From Gracilaria caudata (taxonomy: Eukaryota; Rhodophyta; Florideophyceae; Gracilariales; Gracilariaceae): a stretch of 11,502 bases of DNA. The stretch spans positions 1-11,502 of the forward strand of contig JASCIV010000833.1 of NCBI GenBank assembly GCA_030374735.1, read 5' to 3'. Below are positions 8,101 to 11,502 of this stretch, piece after piece. Every line of letters starts with the position of its first letter. Within the stretch, counting starts at the first letter, position 1. The notes beneath the pieces were generated by a model. The model ran no database searches, was not told the DNA's origin, and saw nothing but the letters and a program-made list of their open reading frames with translations. Position numbers and translations under genes: made by a program.

Positions 8101-9807
8101 CACCGCAGCAAGAGGCGCAACAAGAGGCGCAATCTCGTCGGCGCTCAGAAAGTGCTGCATGCGCGACAGCGACGACGCGGTCTTGGCCAGGTCCACAATG
8201 GCGTTTGGAAAGAACAGCAACGCCGGCCACAGAATATCGAACAGCGCAATGGCGGGGAACACGACGGCGGCATCTAACGCATGTCCCAACGCCACGTACG
8301 ACGCAAACGCCACCACGGTGAGCGCGGTGGACATGGCCGACGTGAGCACAAAGTTGCCCACATTGAGAAACTGAACGGCGCGAAGACTGCAAAGCTCCTG
8401 CTGTCTGATGTGATCAATACGGCGAAGAAACGGACGTTCGCACGCGTACAGCTTGATGAGCTTGATGCCCTTGATGAGTTCAGAGATGAGATTGACGCGC
8501 GTATCGGTGAGTTGGCTGACGTTGTTGGTGAGAACGGTGGAGCGTTTGACCATGTACGACTGTAGAGGAATGCAAAGCAACACAAGCAGCAGCGTGGACA
8601 GAGTGGGAATGTAGCCGAGCAGCTGCACCAACAGCACGAGCGTGACGCACACCTGCAGCAAAGAAGCCCACAAGTCGTGCACAATCAGCGTGGCTTGCGA
8701 CACGGCGGCGCAATCGGTGGCCATGATATTCTGGATGCGGCCGCTCTCGAAGCGAGATCGCGAGCACGGAGACAGTCGCAACGTCTTCTGAAACACGGTA
8801 TGCACCAACGCGCCCAGCACGCCGGTCTTCACCTCGTACGCGCGCAAGAAGTATTGCTGCGCCAGAACAGTGGCCACCACATTGAGCGCGAACAAGCACA
8901 TGGCCAGCTGCAACCCACGGCGAGACGACGCCGAGGCCGACGCAGCCGTCTGCAGGTGTTGAATGATGGCGCGCAACAACAACGGCGCGTACATGTTACA
9001 CAGCTCGCTCAGCAATCTGGGCAGCGCCGCGCCCAACGCCTCGCCGCCAAACGCGCCACGCAACGCGCGTAGCAGCTGCCCCGAGCGTTGTGGCGTTGAC
9101 GACGCCACGCGCAAGCGGCGCGACGAGCGCATGCTACGCAGCCGCTCGCGCAGCGGCGGGACGTGCGCATGACGCAACGGCTGCGCGTACGCCGCGCAGA
9201 TCAGCGGCGACACCCACTCAAACGACAGCAGCGAGAACGCGCTCACGCTGCGCATATCCGGCGGCACCTGCGGCACCTGCTGCACCTCTCGCGCGCGCGC
9301 ATCCGCCACACGCTCGCGCAACGCCAGAAACACGAAGGTGGACACACGCAGCGGCTGACCGAGCGCGAGCGCGCGGTGACGCACATTGAGCGCGTACACC
9401 ACGAGCACGAACGCCGCCACGGCGCACAGCAGCAGATGCGCCGCGCGCGAAGCGGCATCGGCGCGTCCGACACGGCGGCAGTGCGCGGCGGTGAGCAGCA
9501 GCCAGAACAGCGGCATTTCGAGTCGCCACAACGCGCGGCGCGCAAGCGACAGCGACGCCGCGGACGGCGGCGCGCAGATCGCGAAGCGCGCGCACAGCAG
9601 CGCGAGCGCGGCGTACGACAGCGCGGCGCGCTGCGACGCGACGGCGACCAGCAGCGGCAGCGGCGACAACGCCGCCAGCGAGAGCGCCACGAGGCGCGCG
9701 CGCGACGGCGCGAGCATGGCGCGGGGGGGGTGTGGGAGCAGCGGGTGCGCGAACAGAAGGCGGAGCACGGCGTACGTGCTGACGAGCACGTACGGCAGCG
9801 CCGTCAT
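5161..9807 (-). CDS. Full-length ABCC/MRP-type ABC transporter
   Basis: ATP-driven exporter of the multidrug-resistance-associated (ABCC) family, which usually moves glutathione, glucuronide or other organic-anion conjugates across the vacuolar or plasma membrane. From the first in-frame ATG (9805-9807) it is 1548 residues, the usual length for long ABCC proteins; the frame stays open 44 codons further upstream. Order: about five hydrophobic helices (TMD0, 1-150); L0 linker; ABCC-type entry motif LLSFEWVSPLI near 190; first membrane domain (about 240-530); NBD1 with Walker A GSTAGGKST (621-629), LSGGQ (713-717) and Walker B ICLMDD (733-738). A charged linker follows, then the second membrane domain (about 920-1230) and NBD2 with Walker A GRTGAGKST (1310-1318), LSVGQ (1410-1414), Walker B VVVLDE (1430-1435) and switch His1466. 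NBD1 has Asp in place of the catalytic Glu, as is usual in ABCC; NBD2 has Glu1435. No introns. Base composition changes within the gene near 7200. Confidence 0.92.
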   Translation of the reverse strand: MTALPYVLVSTYAVLRLLFAHPLLPHPPRAMLAPSRARLVALSLAALSPLPLLVAVASQRAALSYAALALLCARFAICAPPSAASLSLARRALWRLEMPLFWLLLTAAHCRRVGRADAASRAAHLLLCAVAAFVLVVYALNVRHRALALGQPLRVSTFVFLALRERVADARAREVQQVPQVPPDMRSVSAFSLLSFEWVSPLICAAYAQPLRHAHVPPLRERLRSMRSSRRLRVASSTPQRSGQLLRALRGAFGGEALGAALPRLLSELCNMYAPLLLRAIIQHLQTAASASASSRRGLQLAMCLFALNVVATVLAQQYFLRAYEVKTGVLGALVHTVFQKTLRLSPCSRSRFESGRIQNIMATDCAAVSQATLIVHDLWASLLQVCVTLVLLVQLLGYIPTLSTLLLVLLCIPLQSYMVKRSTVLTNNVSQLTDTRVNLISELIKGIKLIKLYACERPFLRRIDHIRQQELCSLRAVQFLNVGNFVLTSAMSTALTVVAFASYVALGHALDAAVVFPAIALFDILWPALLFFPNAIVDLAKTASSLSRMQHFLSADEIAPLVAPLAAVRDGEHGAVQRCSPHAVYEFRDTVFRWGNTDTSGGVRVGSFSIPRGALVAVVGSTAGGKSTLIAGMLGELQLSSGQFYAHPSDKVSYCPQIAFIVNDTLRDNILFGKVYNKQLYESTISVCCLLPDLRALPAGDATEIGSRGVNLSGGQRARVALARAVYSDPDICLMDDPLSAIDANVGRHLFESCIVSQLRGKTRILATNHLHIASNQQVDMVIVVHGGRVVEAGRRADLLQDDSSEFSKLLHKSGATTPLQSPVEDAVAGDISHQRTRDIRIEEERDGDEKEARRPQCPKRVDSQTPMSTMSTVCNDEKRKLLHDPHSVNYGAVEAGKLIVKETKEEGRVKLEHLCTYLASMGLLQWVLPIALFKIMELVTTAGVGVWMSVWSENFDRASVPWYMFVFVFLGACSVLFGGVSIFCMAYGSQRASLTIHRRLILSVMRAPISFFDSTPEGRLMNRFNSDIDRVDTKLADRTTNLFRLLVLMTIRFGLLVWAIPWFILVILAVGFMLWVIQEYFRRATVDLRRLESMAYSPLYSHFAETIDGVATIRAFKDLPRAIHANSNHTDLMLKTTFATAYTRRWLSMRMNTVGCVLTLVTTVTLMNSPSSRVSPSMKGLLLSYVVGVVRVMRWIIKGVTDLESQLSSVERISEYSSDSFVREEVNPSVALSWDHSDPGTNHQSSSTCDSPAEMLFTHKPSPTEKSWPDKGCIAFDQVSMRYRSNLEPALKGVSFRIESGEHIGIVGRTGAGKSTVIQTLFRLYELSEGCIKIDGVDISSLSLQHLRSRIGVIPQEPICFSGTIRSNLDMLSRHAEASVQRAFQLCGLAQSTKAGLDYEVNEGGATLSVGQRQMMCLGRALLRQCKVVVLDEATSSVSAEIDSHIQDTIRKEMDGCTVLTVAHRLDTVMRCDRIMVMHQGRVVEFGRPKDLLATKSVLNDLVDETGPDSAAHLRKLAGVMHATRTMSPNVHCAVVSARETTACSS

Positions 9808-9939
9808 GACGATCTGCAGAGCGCTTTCGAGGCGCAGCGCCGCAGTGGGTGGTCGCTCCCAAGCGCCGCGGTGTGCGCCGCGCCGTTGCGCGCTCTGCTG
9901 ATGGCGCACGCGTCGATGCGGCGGCAATGCCAATGGCAC

Positions 9940-10125
9940 GGCGCGACGCGGCGCGGAAATGAGCGCGCGCAGCGCACGTGCGAGTCACGTGAACGCGTGC
10001 GGCGCGATCACATCTTGGCGCGATCACACGGTGTGCCGCCTTACAGCGCGCGTCTTACAGCTCGCCTCTTATTACAGCGCGCCTCTTACAGCTCCTCTCT
10101 TACAGCGCGCGTCTTACAGCGCGCC
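9940..10125. promoter_or_regulatory. Divergent promoter region, ABC transporter and cyclophilin
   Basis: A head-to-head spacer shared by the - strand transporter and the + strand cyclophilin. It contains two CACGTG palindromes (9975-9980 and 9986-9991, 11 bp apart), a 12-bp direct repeat GGCGCGATCACA (10001-10012 and 10017-10028), and then a tandem repeat up to the cyclophilin ATG. No TATA box is seen. CACGTG is the usual core site for bHLH and bZIP factors; its use here is inferred. Confidence 0.5.
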
Positions 10126-10127
10126 AT
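10041..10127 (+). repeat. Tandem repeat, six copies of a 14-bp unit
   Basis: Units start at 10041, 10055, 10072, 10086, 10100 and 10114. Consensus TTACAGCGCGCGTC or TTACAGCTCGCCTC; all six begin TTACAGC. A 3-bp TTA insertion separates units two and three. The last unit runs into the cyclophilin start codon at 10126, so the array fills the presumed 5' leader. Confidence 0.85.
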
Positions 10128-11013
10128 GTCACATGTTGATGAGCTCAGCTCGCGCCTTGCGCTTGGCGAGCGGCAAAGGCGCTCGCTGAAGCGCGGCGCC
10201 ATGCGGGCGGAACACGGCGTGCGCGTGCTGCGTGCGCGCGCCTTCGTGCGCCCCGCGCGCCAGCTGCCGCGCGCGACGCGCCGCCGCCGCGTCGCCACCT
10301 GCGCGCGCAACACGCCCGTGGGCTCGCATCGGCACCCAACGCGCCGCGCGCTGCTGCTGCGCACGCTCGCCGCAGCGTTGCGCTTCGCGCCGCCGTGCGC
10401 ACCCAGCCGCGCCGTCGTCGAGCCGTCGTGCGCACCACCGTCCGTGGCGTGCGAATCGCAAATCGGCGACATTGACCCCACGCGCGACGAGCCGCTCATC
10501 ACGCAGCGCGTGCAGCTGCTGCTGCAGGCGCGCGGCGCGCGCGCGCAGAGCGTGACGCTGGCGCTTTACGGCGCGCTGCTGCCGGCCACGGTGGCCAACT
10601 TTGTGGCGCTGGTGCGGTCGCGCGCGTTCGATGATACGATGGTGTACCGCGTGGTGCCGGGGCTCACGGTGCAGCTGGGCGACGTGCTGCGCAACGGCGG
10701 GCGCTCCGGACGCGCTGCGACGGCGGAGGGGCGGCTGAGGGCGGAGGGCTTTCGCGTGTCGCACGCGGCGGCGGGTACGCTGTCCATGGTGGTGAGCGGC
10801 GGGTTTGTGGATAGCCGCTTCTTTGTCACCACGCGGCCGGGCGATAGCCGCTACTTGGATGGCAGGTACGTGGCGTTTGGCCGCGTGGTGGACGGCATGC
10901 GCGCGTTGTACGAGCTCGAGGCGAGCGCGGCGCAGCGCGGCGCGCTGGTGCGACGTCCGCCGCAGGTGCGCGTGGTGAGCGCGCGCGTGCTCGAGGAGGA
11001 GCAACAGCTGTGA
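10126..11013 (+). CDS. Cyclophilin-type peptidyl-prolyl isomerase, probably plastid-targeted
   Basis: Prolyl cis-trans isomerase fold, 295 residues from ATG 10126. A second in-frame ATG at 10201 gives 270 residues and a more typical targeting leader. Residues 1-100 are Arg/Ala-rich with almost no acidic residues after 30. They include TRRALLLRTLAAAL (about 76-89), an RR pair followed by a hydrophobic stretch, which suggests a bipartite signal through the plastid envelope into the thylakoid lumen (Tat-like). The cyclophilin domain spans about 125-290: LPATVANFVAL, then VYRVVPG with the catalytic Arg175, GTLSMVVSGG, SRFFVTT (F233 matches the CypA pocket Phe113) and YLDGRYVAFGRVVDGM. The usual SQFF glutamine is Arg231, the CypA Trp121 position is Tyr and the His126 position is Tyr. 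Activity may be reduced and cyclosporin binding weak. It could instead go to mitochondria or the secretory path. No introns are seen. Confidence 0.82.
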   Translation: MSHVDELSSRLALGERQRRSLKRGAMRAEHGVRVLRARAFVRPARQLPRATRRRRVATCARNTPVGSHRHPTRRALLLRTLAAALRFAPPCAPSRAVVEPSCAPPSVACESQIGDIDPTRDEPLITQRVQLLLQARGARAQSVTLALYGALLPATVANFVALVRSRAFDDTMVYRVVPGLTVQLGDVLRNGGRSGRAATAEGRLRAEGFRVSHAAAGTLSMVVSGGFVDSRFFVTTRPGDSRYLDGRYVAFGRVVDGMRALYELEASAAQRGALVRRPPQVRVVSARVLEEEQQL

Positions 11014-11502
11014 GAATCGCAGCTCATTACTAATAGGTGTAGCTGTTGTCACACGTTGCTTAGCTGGCAGAACCCACTCTACTCTCACCAAGTACAGTTG
11101 GTGCCCCCCTAATTTTGAACATTACGTGATTCACATGAAGCTACTTTTTTGGTAGAATTTTGAGTCATGTTAACTTGAACTTCAGAATCAATAGTAGCCA
11201 AAAATTTCCGTCATAGGCACCCTGAGAAGTAACTGTAAAACTGAAAAATTGGTCTGCGCTTACAGAGTAAAGGAACAATATTTCATACAACACATCGTAT
11301 GTTAGCTTTGCACACAAATAGTGCAAACAATTATGTCAACAACATTAAGGCAACTTAGCTTATTTGAAATCAATATAGCTCGCAAACAATCACGTATTCC
11401 ACAAAAATACATAGAATTTGAACATCTACGTAATGTTTGCATGCTTAAGTTACCTTAGACGAAGAAATTTCCATTCGGATTTTGACTTTTGCTGTCTATT
11501 AC
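11014..11502. other. AT-rich region without a gene
   Basis: GC content falls abruptly a few bases after the cyclophilin stop codon. No open frame worth naming exists on either strand, and there is no clear polyadenylation AATAAA. TTTGAACAT(C)TACGT occurs twice (11114-11127 and 11417-11431). The stretch may be a 3' UTR plus intergenic DNA, or the edge of a repeat that continues beyond the window. Confidence 0.45.
11114..11431. repeat. Near-identical short direct repeat pair, about 300 bp apart
   Basis: TTTGAACATTACGT at 11114-11127 recurs as TTTGAACATCTACGT at 11417-11431, one base longer. The second copy continues as ACGTAATGT, which is the reverse complement of ACATTACGT in the first copy. 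Short repeats in AT-rich DNA can arise by chance. Confidence 0.4.

Noticed and set aside
5161..9807. Possible broken half-transporter, since NBD1 lacks the catalytic Glu
   Set aside because: Asp at this position in NBD1 is normal for ABCC proteins; NBD2 has all canonical residues and the gene is intact.
9808..9939. 44-codon N-terminal extension of the ABC transporter
   Set aside because: The frame is open but starts with GTG and has no ATG. A eukaryotic start at 9807 places the first hydrophobic helix right at the N-terminus. An upstream exon or a longer leader remains possible.
9163..10125. Long + strand extension upstream of the cyclophilin
   Set aside because: It is antisense to the transporter's N-terminal region, gives an Arg/His/Gln-rich shadow product and starts at GTG. 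The cyclophilin more plausibly begins at 10126 or 10201.
11031..11043. TACTAATAG, like a branch site plus acceptor
   Set aside because: The branch A and the AG are too close together, and the cyclophilin frame already ends with a natural C-terminus at 11013.

Overview
The window looks like nuclear DNA of a compact, probably unicellular photosynthetic eukaryote. The evidence is short spliceosomal introns with good branch sites, genes packed close together on both strands, families found only in eukaryotes (a tRNA-splicing endonuclease subunit, an RNase P protein, a TMD0-bearing ABCC transporter), and a cyclophilin whose N-terminus reads like a plastid, probably thylakoid-lumen, targeting sequence. 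An alga is the natural reading. I cannot fix the lineage; a red alga or a prasinophyte-like green alga would both fit.

Layout. (1) Bases 1-2500 are very GC-rich and hold three genes. A split gene on + (264-1199) resembles the Rpp21/Rpr2 protein of RNase P. A small three-exon + gene (1470-1853) encodes an 80-residue, probably coiled-coil protein that I do not recognise. A - strand gene (1903-2493) is clearly the tRNA-splicing endonuclease subunit Sen15. The last two converge with only 49 bp between their stop codons. (2) From about 2500 to 7200 the composition is visibly less GC-rich. This part has two small + genes for secreted, cysteine-rich proteins (3347-3715 and 4570-4890). Each has a TATA-like box about 110 bp before its ATG, and each is surrounded by long stretches without a recognisable gene. 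(3) Bases 5161-9807 on the - strand form one uninterrupted gene for a full-length ABCC/MRP transporter. Its C-terminal half lies in the moderate-GC zone and its N-terminal half in the GC-rich zone. (4) A head-to-head intergenic region holds two CACGTG boxes, a 12-bp direct repeat and a tandem TTACAGC-type repeat. It leads into a + strand cyclophilin-type prolyl isomerase (10126-11013) with a diverged active site. (5) The last 490 bp turn sharply AT-rich and contain no gene I can support.

Functional links are limited. Rpp21 and Sen15 both act in tRNA maturation (5' leader removal and intron removal) and lie about 700 bp apart, on opposite strands. The transporter and the cyclophilin share a promoter region but have no obvious common pathway. 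I saw no mobile element, CRISPR array, tRNA or rRNA gene. All coordinates and splice sites come from reading the sequence by eye; no database search was run.
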